Positions 1-7,818 of a stretch of 64,000 bases of DNA are shown piece by piece. A model generated the notes under the pieces. That model searched no databases. It saw nothing but the letters and a program-made list of their open reading frames with translations, and was not told where the DNA came from. The first letter of the stretch is position 1; the number at the start of each line of letters is the position of its first letter. Position numbers and translations under genes: made by a program. Source of the DNA: CAISCU01 sp943361925 (GTDB lineage: Bacteria; Bacteroidota; Bacteroidia; UKL13-3); assembly GCA_943361925.1 (NCBI GenBank), contig CALRIT020000011.1:72391-136390 (forward strand), read 5' to 3'.

Positions 1-394
1 TGGAATTGCTGTTGATTTTACGTCTACTGATATGTCGAGTATATCTTATGCCATGCATTTGGGTGGAATCAAAGCTAATTATATATTAATCCATGTCGTT
101 GAATCTGCCGCTGCTAGACAATATGAAGGACAAGTTGAAGATTCAGAAACCAAAGCTGATAGGGAATATTTATTGTCGTATACCAACGAATTGAGTTTAA
201 AAGGCTATAAAATAAAACCATGTTTGGGATTTGGAAACAGGGTGGAGGCCATATCGAAATTTGTAAAAGAAGAAGAAGCAGATTTGTTGATTATGGGAGC
301 TCACGGACACCAAACCATGAAGGATTTTATCTTTGGTTCAACAGTGGAGTCTGTCAGACATAAATTAGAAATCCCTGTTTTGGTGGTGAAATAA
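1..394 (+). CDS. Universal stress protein family, 5'-truncated by window edge
   Basis: The reading frame is open from base 2, so the true start lies upstream of the window. Upstream of the first in-window Met the frame reads GIAVDFTSTDM, which fits the first beta strand of a UspA domain, where nucleotide-binding members have a conserved Asp. The C-terminal part carries the family pattern of a Gly-rich nucleotide-binding loop (LLIMGAHGH followed by FGSTVESVRHK) and ends in the usual last strand (PVLVVK). These are cytoplasmic stress-associated proteins, some of which bind ATP. The C-terminal domain is complete; whether there is a second, N-terminal Usp domain, as is common in this phylum, cannot be seen. 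Confidence 0.85.
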   Translation, partial: GIAVDFTSTDMSSISYAMHLGGIKANYILIHVVESAAARQYEGQVEDSETKADREYLLSYTNELSLKGYKIKPCLGFGNRVEAISKFVKEEEADLLIMGAHGHQTMKDFIFGSTVESVRHKLEIPVLVVK

Positions 395-431
395 TTTTTC
401 AAAAGGGTTTAGGTCTGATTAAAAAAAAACT

Positions 432-752
432 CTATTTATCTATATTTTTTGATAGAATTTCTAAAAGTGTTAATGGGTTTTGTCGATTGTCCCAAAAGGC
501 TGTTATAATTAGAAAATCATTTTGAACTTTATAATAAAGACTAAAATTTCCTAATGCAGATTCTCTTGTTTCAGGAAAATTAGTTAGTTTAAAGGCGTCA
601 GGATTTTCTACTATAATTTCAACTCTGTGTTTAATTAACTCAATTAATTTTTTAGCATATTGAGGAGAACCATTTCTTAATGTCCAATATTTTAATATTT
701 CCCTTCTTTGTCTACTGGCCGTTTCAGTCCAAACTACAACTCTTCTAGCCAT
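432..752 (-). CDS. RelE/ParE-superfamily toxin of a type II toxin-antitoxin pair
   Basis: This 106-residue basic protein has the size and layout of RelE/ParE toxins. It has an N-terminal strand (RVVVWTETA), two helices, and C-terminal strands with Tyr and aromatic residues (LYYKVQNDFLIITAFWDNRQNP). The ending DNRQNP is common in ParE-like proteins of Bacteroidota. RelE members cleave ribosome-bound mRNA and ParE members poison gyrase; the sequence does not settle which applies. It overlaps the upstream antitoxin gene by 19 bases in the same direction, so the two are translationally coupled in one transcript. The start is ATG. Confidence 0.8.
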   Translation of the reverse strand: MARRVVVWTETASRQRREILKYWTLRNGSPQYAKKLIELIKHRVEIIVENPDAFKLTNFPETRESALGNFSLYYKVQNDFLIITAFWDNRQNPLTLLEILSKNIDK

Positions 753-973
753 TTCAAATCAATTTTATCAATTTGTTCTTGAGTTAAAATTCGTCCATTA
801 TTTATATCATTCTCACTCAATTGCAACATTAAAATTTGTTCATTTGAAAGTTTAATAATGTCATTATCTATTGAACTATTTTGAACCAATTGATACAATG
901 CTGACAAATATTCTTTATTAGAAATTGTAAGTAATTTATCAATAATGTTATTTCTTATGTTATCAGCTTCCAT
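734..973 (-). CDS. Antitoxin partner of the RelE/ParE-like toxin
   Basis: This 79-residue acidic protein precedes and overlaps the toxin gene. Its N-terminal half is helical, and its C-terminal half (LSENDINNGRILTQEQIDKIDLKWL) resembles the toxin-wrapping tail of small Bacteroidota antitoxins. I chose the ATG at 973 rather than the in-frame TTG at 994, because the TTG lies inside the likely promoter (-7 box at 979-986). The predicted transcript then begins almost at the ATG, so it may be leaderless. The family is assigned by context more than by a strong motif. Confidence 0.7.
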   Translation of the reverse strand: MEADNIRNNIIDKLLTISNKEYLSALYQLVQNSSIDNDIIKLSNEQILMLQLSENDINNGRILTQEQIDKIDLKWLEEL

Positions 974-978
974 ATCAA

Positions 979-1009
979 CAAATTTATTAAACAACTAATG
1001 GTTTTCAAA
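979..1009 (-). promoter_or_regulatory. Bacteroidota-type promoter of the toxin-antitoxin operon
   Basis: On the minus strand a TTTG (1009-1006) is followed after exactly 19 bases by TAAATTTG (986-979). This matches the TTTG-N19-TAnnTTTG promoter known for the primary sigma factor of Bacteroidota. The antitoxin ATG begins five bases after the box, which points to a leaderless or nearly leaderless mRNA. Confidence 0.6.
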
Positions 1010-1071
1010 CTAATTTCATTTTCATTTTTTAGTTTTCAAAAGAAACCTATTTTCAATCCTATATTTGCCCT

Positions 1072-1476
1072 ATGATATGTCCTTTTGAAATAGGAGATGA
1101 AAAGAAATTTACGGTAACAGTTCAAACAAGTGATACCGCGAGTTTCGATAGTGGTGAAGTGCATCCGGTTTATGCAACTTTTGCTTTGGGGAGAGATGCT
1201 GAATGGTGTTGCAGGTTATTTGTTCTCGAAATGAAAGAAGAAGGGGAGGAAGGAATTGGTACTTTTCTTTCTATCCAGCATCATTCTCCTGCTTATATAG
1301 GTTCTAAGGTTGATTTTACTGCTAAGGTAAAATCAATTCAAAAAAATGAAATCATTTGCACCTACGAAGCCAGGGTTGGAGAGCGATTGGTAGCAAGTGG
1401 AGAACAGGGACAAAAAATTTTGAAGAAAGAAAGATTAGAACAATTGTTCGAAAAAATTAAACAAGACAGTGAGTAA
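1072..1476 (+). CDS. Hotdog-fold thioesterase (fluoroacetyl-CoA thioesterase-like)
   Basis: The 134-residue protein fits a single hotdog domain. The segment VHPVYATFALGRDAEWCCRLFVLE would form the long central helix, followed by strands including GTFLSIQHHSPAYIGSKVDFTAKV, a pattern seen in FlK-like and related acyl-CoA thioesterases. The substrate cannot be predicted. The gene overlaps smpB by 8 bases, so the two are probably co-transcribed. A TATATTTG box at 1060-1067 lies only four bases before the ATG without an obvious -33 TTTG, so this transcript may also be leaderless or the real start may be internal. Confidence 0.7.
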   Translation: MICPFEIGDEKKFTVTVQTSDTASFDSGEVHPVYATFALGRDAEWCCRLFVLEMKEEGEEGIGTFLSIQHHSPAYIGSKVDFTAKVKSIQKNEIICTYEARVGERLVASGEQGQKILKKERLEQLFEKIKQDSE

Positions 1477-1921
1477 AACAACAGGAGTAAATATCGTAAA
1501 TAAGAAGGCTTCGTTTGAATTTCATATTCTTCAGAAATACACGGCAGGAATTCAGCTTACAGGTACAGAAGTGAAATCGACAAGGCTTGGAAACGTGAAT
1601 TTAAATGAAGCATTTTGTTTCTTTAAAAACGATGAATTGTATGTGCGTGGCATGAACATCGGAACCTTTAAACAAGGTTCATACAATAATCACGAAACAT
1701 TAAGAGTGAGAAAACTTTTGTTGAAAAAAGCAGAACTATCAAAGCTCCAATTCAAATCAAAAGAAAAAGGATTTTCAATAGTGCCAATTAAATTGTTTGA
1801 ATCTGAAAGAGGATTTTTGAAGTTAGAGATTGCTTTAGCTCAAGGTAAAAAAGCTTTTGATAAAAGAGAAAGTATCAAAGAAAGAGATGTTGAAAGAAGT
1901 ATGAGAAGGAATCAGTTATAA
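1469..1921 (+). CDS. smpB: SsrA-binding protein SmpB
   Basis: SmpB binds tmRNA and brings it to stalled ribosomes for trans-translation. The 150-residue length is typical. Conserved features include the N-terminal NKKASFEFHIL, the segment GIQLTGTEVKSTRLGNVNLNEAF, the basic RKLLLKKAEL segment, and ALAQGKKAFDKRES near the end. The basic tail that enters the mRNA channel is present. The start is GTG inside the end of the thioesterase gene. The tmRNA gene itself is not in this window. Confidence 0.96.
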   Translation: MSKTTGVNIVNKKASFEFHILQKYTAGIQLTGTEVKSTRLGNVNLNEAFCFFKNDELYVRGMNIGTFKQGSYNNHETLRVRKLLLKKAELSKLQFKSKEKGFSIVPIKLFESERGFLKLEIALAQGKKAFDKRESIKERDVERSMRRNQL

Positions 1922-1922
1922 C

Positions 1923-1954
1923 AAAAAAAGCCGGAAGAGATTCCGGCTTTTTTT
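1923..1954. terminator. Bidirectional terminator between smpB and the outer-membrane barrel gene
   Basis: A perfect stem, AGCCGGAA/TTCCGGCT with a four-base loop, is flanked by A7 on one side and T7 on the other. It sits between two convergent genes and can stop transcription from both. Confidence 0.9.
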
Positions 1955-1972
1955 GTTATAAAAACTGTTTTG

Positions 1973-2704
1973 TTAAAATTTAATTCCTAAACGCACACCA
2001 CCTGCTGAAGCTCCAAAATAAGAGTTTGTATTACTTCCTAAAATTTTGGTTGTTGTTGGTGAACCTCCACTTAAAGTGGTTTTGATTTCACCTTCACCAA
2101 CACTACTCATGCTGAATAAGCCTAATCCAAATTCACCACCAATATAAACTCCATCAAATAAATAATAATCAGCTCCCATCATTAATCCAGCGCTAAATCC
2201 GAATGTTGAACCGGTTTTCTCATCATATTTATTTCCTTCAATCACATCGCCAATTTGTGGATTTGGGTTGATAGCATTAGTTACTGCAATTGTTCTTCCT
2301 CCAATCATTGTAATACCCAATTGAGCACCTACATAAGGAGAAAGTTTATTGGTTCCTTCAAAATGCATTTCATAACCAGGGAAAAATGCCAATCCAAAAC
2401 CATTTGTTGTTTTAACAGTTGCATCCACTCCTGAACCTGCAATATTAGTTGTAGTTGAACCACCTCCAAGACCAAGGCGTAAACGAACAGCGCCCATATC
2501 TGAAAGAAAATAACGTAAACGAATTTCGGCAGGAGCACCGCCACCATTGCTATTTAATCCATAACTAATAGGACTGTCTCCAATTTGTAGGTTTAAAAGC
2601 ACCTCGGCTGTTTTTTCTCCTTCACCCGGTTTTTGGGCAAATGCAAATGTACTTGCTAAAGCAAAAGCAGATAGTAAAATAGATTTTTTGAAAAGTTTGT
2701 TCAT
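1973..2704 (-). CDS. Outer-membrane beta-barrel protein
   Basis: The 243-residue protein starts with a clear signal peptide (LLSAFALASTFAFA, cleaved before QKPGEG). The rest is Gly- and aromatic-rich with alternating strands and ends in a strand with terminal Phe (GGVRLGIKF), as in small porin-like or OmpA-type barrels of Bacteroidota. Loops contain low-complexity Ser/Thr/Gly stretches. A TATATTTG box on the minus strand (2738-2731) lies just upstream. The exact family and ligand are unknown. Confidence 0.75.
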   Translation of the reverse strand: MNKLFKKSILLSAFALASTFAFAQKPGEGEKTAEVLLNLQIGDSPISYGLNSNGGGAPAEIRLRYFLSDMGAVRLRLGLGGGSTTTNIAGSGVDATVKTTNGFGLAFFPGYEMHFEGTNKLSPYVGAQLGITMIGGRTIAVTNAINPNPQIGDVIEGNKYDEKTGSTFGFSAGLMMGADYYLFDGVYIGGEFGLGLFSMSSVGEGEIKTTLSGGSPTTTKILGSNTNSYFGASAGGVRLGIKF

Positions 2705-2787
2705 TGTTGGCTACAATTAATAATTTAACACAAATATATCATTGTGTTACAATTCTGAAAGGTACAATTATTTAAATTCACTTAAAT

Positions 2788-3450
2788 TTACCAAGCTTGT
2801 TCCCCAATTAAAGGAACAAATCTGAATTTTGTTAAAGGAATTGCCTCAATTTCTCCATCAGCTTTTTTTACCAATGAATGCATAATTTGTTCCTCTTCAT
2901 TGCCAACCGGAATAATCATTATTCCTCCAATCTTTAACTGATTTACTAAAGCCATTGGCACTTTTGGAGCGCCTGCAGTAACTATAATTTTATCAAAAGG
3001 TCCATCTTCATATTTACCTAAAGAGCCATCACCCAAAATAAAATTGGCTTTCATACCTAAATCAGTTAATAGTTTTTTTGTTTTTATATAAAGTGCTTCC
3101 TGCCTTTCAATTGTTACCAAATTAACACCCATTTCTATTAATACTGCAGCTTGGTAGCCGGAACCTGTGCCTATTTCAAGCACTTTATCTCCTTTTTCTA
3201 TATGTAAAATCTGGGTTTGAAATGCAACTGTATAGGGTTGTGAAATAGTTTGTCCGCTCCCAATTGGAAAAGCTTTGTCTTGGTAAGCATGAGACCTGAA
3301 ATCTTTGTGAATGAATAAGTGACGAGGAATTTTTAACATCACATCAAGAACTGATTTGTCGATAATGCCTTTTTGTTTGAGCTCCTCAATAAGTCGTTTT
3401 CTTGCTCCTTTATCTTTATAAGTATCCTGGTCTTTCGTCAATTCAATCAT
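2788..3450 (-). CDS. pcm: Protein-L-isoaspartate O-methyltransferase
   Basis: The enzyme methylates isoaspartyl residues in aged proteins using S-adenosylmethionine so that they can be repaired. It shows the family segment AFPIGSGQTISQPYTVAF that lines the active site, followed by the SAM-binding motif VLEIGTGSGYQAAVL. The later motif (PFDKIIVTAGAPKVP) is also present. I prefer the ATG at 3450 to the TTG at 3471, since the family N-terminus begins close to MIELTKDQD. It is a single gene on the minus strand. Confidence 0.93.
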   Translation of the reverse strand: MIELTKDQDTYKDKGARKRLIEELKQKGIIDKSVLDVMLKIPRHLFIHKDFRSHAYQDKAFPIGSGQTISQPYTVAFQTQILHIEKGDKVLEIGTGSGYQAAVLIEMGVNLVTIERQEALYIKTKKLLTDLGMKANFILGDGSLGKYEDGPFDKIIVTAGAPKVPMALVNQLKIGGIMIIPVGNEEEQIMHSLVKKADGEIEAIPLTKFRFVPLIGEQAW

Positions 3451-3631
3451 ACCACGAATTAAAGCCTTCAAAGTTTAATTTTTGGTCCCGAATTTTTAAC
3501 AATAGCTGAATTTTCACTTTGAAGTGTATATTTTATCTGATAAACGTATGCTAACTTGTTAAAATCTAATCTGTCAATGTCGCAATTAAAGAGTTTAGTA
3601 AGGATATTTTTGTTTTGAGATAAAACCCAAA

Positions 3632-4561
3632 ATGATCAAAATCGCTGTTGTTGGTGCCAACGAAAAAAGCAAAAAGCAAATAGAGAAACTTCTTGAAATC
3701 AAGGAGTTTAATCTAATTGGTTTTTATGATCATGATGAAGAAAGCTCTAGATTACTAGAAAGTTCTTGCTCAATTAGTCGTTTCGATGATTTTGATGACT
3801 TAATCAGAAGGGCAGATGCTATTAGTATTTTATCTCCGGTTGGCACTCATTTTCAATATGCATCAAGTGCCATTAGAAACCTTAAACATGTATTTGTAAA
3901 ACAGGTTTTAAGTGAAAGTCTTGATGAAGCAAAGGAATTAAATAAACTGGCTGATGAAGCAAATGTGCAATTGTATGTTTCTCATCACCAAAAATTTCAC
4001 CCCAATTACCAATTACTAAAAAGATTAGTTGATCAGCCTTTTTATATTGAATCAAGTCGCTTTGATGCCAATGTAATTAATTATAGTACCGAAAATTTAG
4101 TTTTTGATTTATTAATCACTGATTTAGAATTGGTGATGAATATGGTAAAATCAAAAGTGATGCGAGTGAGAGCAACCGGAGCTTGTTTACATTCATCTTT
4201 GGTAGATTTCATTAATGTTAGAATTGAATTTGCAAACGGTTGTGTTTTTAATATGGTTTGTGGCAATTTTGAATCTGAACAAGGTAATAAAATCAGGTTT
4301 TTTCAAAAAAATCAGACATTTGGTATTGATTTAGATACTTTTAAAATTTCGATGTTAAATTCCAGTGTGCCTGATAATCAGGAACAAGTATTAAAAACTG
4401 CGAAATCAAAAAAAGCACCTGATATGATAAAAAGAGAGCTGGAATACTTTGCTCAATCAATTAATAATCACGCACTTCAACTTAGAACGCACTCCGATAA
4501 TTTTGAAACACTTGAAGTTGCACATGCAATAATTGACAAGTTAAATATCACTAAAAGATAA
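3632..4561 (+). CDS. Gfo/Idh/MocA-fold oxidoreductase with altered motifs
   Basis: The N-terminal 120 residues form a Rossmann-type domain (KIAVVGANEKSKKQIEKL, then ADAISILSPVGTHFQYASSAI) and the rest resembles the C-terminal domain of Gfo/Idh/MocA enzymes. Those enzymes normally use NAD(P) to oxidise or reduce sugars. Here the dinucleotide loop GxGxxG is degenerate (G-A-N-E-K-S), and the usual EKP that carries the catalytic Lys reads KQV (HVFVKQVLSES). It may therefore bind a sugar or nucleotide sugar without normal catalysis. Downstream are a lipoprotein and an initiating sugar transferase. A TATTTTTG box lies at 3605-3612. Confidence 0.75.
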   Translation: MIKIAVVGANEKSKKQIEKLLEIKEFNLIGFYDHDEESSRLLESSCSISRFDDFDDLIRRADAISILSPVGTHFQYASSAIRNLKHVFVKQVLSESLDEAKELNKLADEANVQLYVSHHQKFHPNYQLLKRLVDQPFYIESSRFDANVINYSTENLVFDLLITDLELVMNMVKSKVMRVRATGACLHSSLVDFINVRIEFANGCVFNMVCGNFESEQGNKIRFFQKNQTFGIDLDTFKISMLNSSVPDNQEQVLKTAKSKKAPDMIKRELEYFAQSINNHALQLRTHSDNFETLEVAHAIIDKLNITKR

Positions 4562-4594
4562 TACTTTTGCCCGCAAAGCGTTTTTTCCTGATTC

Positions 4595-5476
4595 ATGAAT
4601 CAATACAAACTTTTAGTAATTATCGGGCTAACCTGGATTTTATTTTTTTCTGCTTGCAAAAGCAAAGAAGTAATTGTGCCATCCTATTTATATGCCAAGC
4701 AGTATACCTTCACAACTAATGCAGATAAGTCGGAAGGTGCTCCATCTGCCGATATCAAAGATTATTGGATTTTTGAAAACGAAAAAATCCGAGGCAGTTT
4801 TGGAATTCCTTCCGATATTCCAATCCAAAAAAGTGGTAAAACTCCAATAAGAATTTCAGCCGGCATAAGAAGGTCAGGTCAGGAAGAGGAAAGAATGATT
4901 TACCCACTTTTAAATAGTTATACAACCAATGTCGATTTAAAGGTTAATCAAACCGATACAATTATTCCAAATTTCACTTATTTAGATAATTGTGTTTTCA
5001 AATTCATGGAAGATTTCGACAAAAATGGAGTTCAGTTTGAGTACAATCCTTCATTTAAACTTGCTGGTGATACCATTATCAGAGAAAAAGGAAGTAAGGC
5101 CTGGGATAAAGATTCGTATTCAGGAAAAGTTGTATTAAAACAAGATGGTTCTATTTTGGAGATTTATTCTGAGGTATTTAAATCGTTACCAAAATTTACG
5201 CCCATGTTTTTCGAAATTGATTACAAAAATAATGTGCCTTTCACCATTGGAATCTATGCAACTGAAATAGATGGAAGTGTTGAACAGGTTCCATTGATTG
5301 TGCTCAAGGAAAAAGATACTTGGAATAAACTATATTTCGACCTTGAATCTGAAATTTCATCGAGACCAGCTGGAACAGAGTATAGAATTTTTCTTAGATT
5401 TAGTAATATTCTTTCTGCTCCAATTGCCAATCCTGAAGTTTATATTGATAATTTGAAGCTAATACACCTTGATTAA
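4595..5476 (+). CDS. Lipoprotein of unknown function
   Basis: The protein begins with a lipoprotein signal peptide whose lipobox ends at Cys (ILFFSACKSK), so it should be anchored in a membrane of the cell envelope. The remaining 270 residues are rich in predicted strands. A carbohydrate-binding-like jelly-roll half may be present at the end (NKLYFDLESEISSR to PEVYIDNLKLIHLD, which is the ending seen in some discoidin/CBM-like domains). I do not recognise a named family. It overlaps the sugar transferase gene by 8 bases, so the two are translationally coupled. Confidence 0.65.
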   Translation: MNQYKLLVIIGLTWILFFSACKSKEVIVPSYLYAKQYTFTTNADKSEGAPSADIKDYWIFENEKIRGSFGIPSDIPIQKSGKTPIRISAGIRRSGQEEERMIYPLLNSYTTNVDLKVNQTDTIIPNFTYLDNCVFKFMEDFDKNGVQFEYNPSFKLAGDTIIREKGSKAWDKDSYSGKVVLKQDGSILEIYSEVFKSLPKFTPMFFEIDYKNNVPFTIGIYATEIDGSVEQVPLIVLKEKDTWNKLYFDLESEISSRPAGTEYRIFLRFSNILSAPIANPEVYIDNLKLIHLD

Positions 5477-6893
5477 TAAACGTAAGTTACATACGAGTCT
5501 TTTTGTTTTGAGCGACGCTTTTGTGGCGGCTTTAAGCTGGACTTTGTTTTTTGCTTACAGGAAATTTATTATAGAACCGGATAAATTCGGCTATAAAATC
5601 CCATTAGAATTAGACAAGAATTTTTATACTGCTTTATTGGTTGTACCTTTTTATTGGTTCGTTTTGTACTTTTTATCAGGCCACTATAAAGACGTTTGGA
5701 GGAAATCACGTATTAATGAAATTTCAAAATCCTTTTCAATAACCGTTGTTGGTGTAGTTTTATTATTTTTTATTTTGTTGATTGATGATGAGGTAAAATC
5801 ATACCAATCGTATTATAAAAGTACGCTTACTTTATTTGTCTTACATTTTGGATTTACTACGATAATTAGATTGTTTCAAGCCTATTACGTTAAAATTTTA
5901 CTGAGGAAAAAAGTAATTGGTTTTAATACAATTGTGGTTGGAAACAATGAAAAATCGCTTCATTTGGTTAAAGAGCTAATCGACCCAAATCTAACCCAGG
6001 GTTTTATAGTTAAAGGTTTTGTGAGTTATAATGGTGATGCTGATGACCATATTTTAAAAGACCTCATTCCTTCGCTAGGCACATATGCCGATTTACCTAA
6101 AAGAATTGCGGAATATAAAATCGAAGAGGTGATTATCGGAATTGAAAGTTCGAAACATGCCGAAATCAATAAAGTTACCAATGTTTTAGAAGACCAGCCG
6201 GTTACATTAAAAATCATTCCTGATTTGTTTGATTTAATGAGCGGTCAGGTAAGAATGAACAATGTTATTGGAACAGCACTTATTGAAATCAACCACGATG
6301 TGATGCCTCAATGGCAAATTGTAGCTAAAAGGTTGATGGATTTATTTGTTTCTTTATTTGTTCTCGTTGTTTTTTCTCCATTTTTTCTGGTAGTGGCAGG
6401 ATTGGTAGCTTTTAGTTCGAAAGGACCAATTTTTTATAAACAGATACGACTGGGTTTAAAGGGAAAGCCCTTTCATATATTGAAATTCCGCACCATGTTT
6501 GTTGATGCAGAGCATTTAGGACCTCAATTATCATCATATAACGATAAAAGAATTACACCAATAGGTAGAATTTTGAGAAAGTACAGAATTGATGAAATTC
6601 CGCAGTTTTTTAATGTTTTAATAGGGGAGATGAGTTTGGTTGGGCCTCGTCCGGAAAGAAAATTTTTTGTAGACCAAATAGTTAAGATTGCACCACATTA
6701 CAGGCATTTGCACCGAGTGAAACCGGGTATAACATCTTGGGGACAAGTTAAATATGGTTATGCAGAGAATGTAGAACAAATGGTAGAGCGATTAAAATTC
6801 GACATTTTATATATTGAAAACAGGTCGATTGCCGTAGATGTAAGGATATTGATTTATACTGTTTTAACAATTTTACAGGGCCGGGGAAGGTAA
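5469..6893 (+). CDS. Undecaprenyl-phosphate sugar phosphotransferase (WcaJ-like)
   Basis: This integral membrane enzyme transfers a sugar-1-phosphate to the lipid carrier and so starts synthesis of an exopolysaccharide or O-antigen-like glycan. Residues 1-145 hold four to five hydrophobic segments, about 150-270 form a Rossmann-like CoA-binding-3 domain, and about 280-474 form the catalytic bacterial sugar transferase domain. The catalytic domain includes KRLMDLFVSLFVL, QIRLGLKGKPFHILKFRTM and GEMSLVGPRPE. The start is TTG, overlapping the upstream lipoprotein gene. The rest of a polysaccharide cluster is not here. Confidence 0.92.
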   Translation: MINKRKLHTSLFVLSDAFVAALSWTLFFAYRKFIIEPDKFGYKIPLELDKNFYTALLVVPFYWFVLYFLSGHYKDVWRKSRINEISKSFSITVVGVVLLFFILLIDDEVKSYQSYYKSTLTLFVLHFGFTTIIRLFQAYYVKILLRKKVIGFNTIVVGNNEKSLHLVKELIDPNLTQGFIVKGFVSYNGDADDHILKDLIPSLGTYADLPKRIAEYKIEEVIIGIESSKHAEINKVTNVLEDQPVTLKIIPDLFDLMSGQVRMNNVIGTALIEINHDVMPQWQIVAKRLMDLFVSLFVLVVFSPFFLVVAGLVAFSSKGPIFYKQIRLGLKGKPFHILKFRTMFVDAEHLGPQLSSYNDKRITPIGRILRKYRIDEIPQFFNVLIGEMSLVGPRPERKFFVDQIVKIAPHYRHLHRVKPGITSWGQVKYGYAENVEQMVERLKFDILYIENRSIAVDVRILIYTVLTILQGRGR

Positions 6894-6918
6894 TTCTTTG
6901 GATTTTTTTCAGAATTGC

Positions 6919-6948
6919 TTGTTATTTAGGCTAATCTTCATATTTTTG
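6919..6948 (+). promoter_or_regulatory. Promoter of rplU-rpmA
   Basis: TTG (6919-6921), a 19-base spacer and TATTTTTG (6941-6948) match the Bacteroidota promoter pattern. Transcription should begin about 15 bases before the rplU ATG. Confidence 0.55.
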
Positions 6949-6969
6949 CGGTCCTAAAATTTTTGTAAC

Positions 6970-7281
6970 ATGTTCGCAATAGTTGAAATTGCTGGCCAAC
7001 AATTTAAAGTTGAAAAAGACCAAACCTTGTACGTGCATCGCATGCCACAAGCTGAAGGCGCCAGCGTTGAACTCAGTAATGTATTGTTGGTAAACAACAA
7101 TGGTTCTATTAAAATCGGTTTACCTAGTGTAGCCGGAGCTAAAATCAATGCAACCGTACTTTCTCACTTACAAGGTGATAAAGTGATTGTATTCAAGAAA
7201 AAACGCCGTAAAGGTTACCGCAAGAAAAACGGTCACCGTCAGGCTTTAACTAAAATCAAAATCGATTCAATTAACGCTTAA
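6970..7281 (+). CDS. rplU: 50S ribosomal protein L21
   Basis: L21 binds 23S rRNA in the large ribosomal subunit. The 103-residue length is normal. The N-terminus MFAIVEIAGQQFKVEKDQ and the basic C-terminal stretch KKKRRKGYRKKNGHRQ with TKIKIDSI are typical. It is followed after 19 bases by rpmA, the usual order in bacteria, and both share the promoter just upstream. Confidence 0.98.
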   Translation: MFAIVEIAGQQFKVEKDQTLYVHRMPQAEGASVELSNVLLVNNNGSIKIGLPSVAGAKINATVLSHLQGDKVIVFKKKRRKGYRKKNGHRQALTKIKIDSINA

Positions 7282-7300
7282 TCACGAGGAGTAAAAATAA

Positions 7301-7564
7301 ATGGCACACAAAAAAGGGGTAGGTAGTTCCAAAAACGGCCGTGAGTCCCATAGTAAACGTTTAGGTGTAAAAATATTTGGCGGTCAAAGTGTAATTGCCG
7401 GTAATATCATTGTTCGTCAAAGAGGAACAAAACACCATCCAGGTCTTAATGTAGGTATTGGTAAAGATCATACCTTATTTGCATTAGTTGATGGAAAAGT
7501 AGCTTTCAGAAAGAAAGCAAACGATCGTTCTTTTGTATCGGTAGTACCGTTTGCAGAAGCTTAA
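7301..7564 (+). CDS. rpmA: 50S ribosomal protein L27
   Basis: L27 reaches the peptidyl transferase centre of the ribosome with its N-terminus. The 87-residue protein starts MAHKKGVGSSKNGRES and contains the family motif RQRGTKHHPGLNVGIGKD. No extra N-terminal cleavage peptide of the Firmicutes type is present. A clear Shine-Dalgarno-like GAGGAG lies about ten bases before the ATG, which is notable because most genes here have none. Confidence 0.98.
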   Translation: MAHKKGVGSSKNGRESHSKRLGVKIFGGQSVIAGNIIVRQRGTKHHPGLNVGIGKDHTLFALVDGKVAFRKKANDRSFVSVVPFAEA

Positions 7565-7584
7565 TATAAAATTTTAAATGAATG

Positions 7585-7615
7585 ATACTGGGTAAGTTTC
7601 TTATCCGGTATTTTT
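7585..7615 (+). terminator. Rho-independent terminator of rplU-rpmA
   Basis: A 12-base-pair stem (ATACTGGGTAAG/CTTATCCGGTAT with two G-T wobbles) with a three-base loop is followed by five T. It lies 20 bases after the rpmA stop. Confidence 0.88.
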
Positions 7616-7719
7616 CGTTTATGTCCCTATAATAAAGTTTGATTCCTTCAAATTTTGCAATTAGCATTTTTATAATGTTTCTATTTGCAATAATGAAGCT
7701 CAATTTTAAATAATAATAA

Positions 7720-7806
7720 GGGGGATTAGCTCATTTGTGCTGATGATTCTATCAGCATTCGGCTAGAGCGTGCTGACAGTATCGTCAGCAAGGTTGCCGG
7801 TTCGAG
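7720..7806 (+). pseudogene. tRNA-Ala-like copy 1, two palindromes, 3' end missing
   Basis: The copy keeps GGGGGATTAGCTC from the tRNA 5' end. It carries a hairpin TGCTGAT-GATTCT-ATCAGCA (7738-7757) inside the D-loop and a second hairpin TGCTGAC-AGTATC-GTCAGCA (7771-7790) in place of the anticodon arm. The T-arm breaks off after GGTTCGAG, so no acceptor stem can form. The D-loop hairpin is flanked by ATTTG and ATTCG, which resemble a short target duplication. It cannot be a working tRNA. Confidence 0.75.
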
Positions 7807-7818
7807 TAAAAAATTTAA

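Noticed and set aside
7506..7703. Minus-strand gene overlapping the end of rpmA
   Set aside because: It overlaps a certain ribosomal protein gene and its terminator, and its sequence shows no domain.
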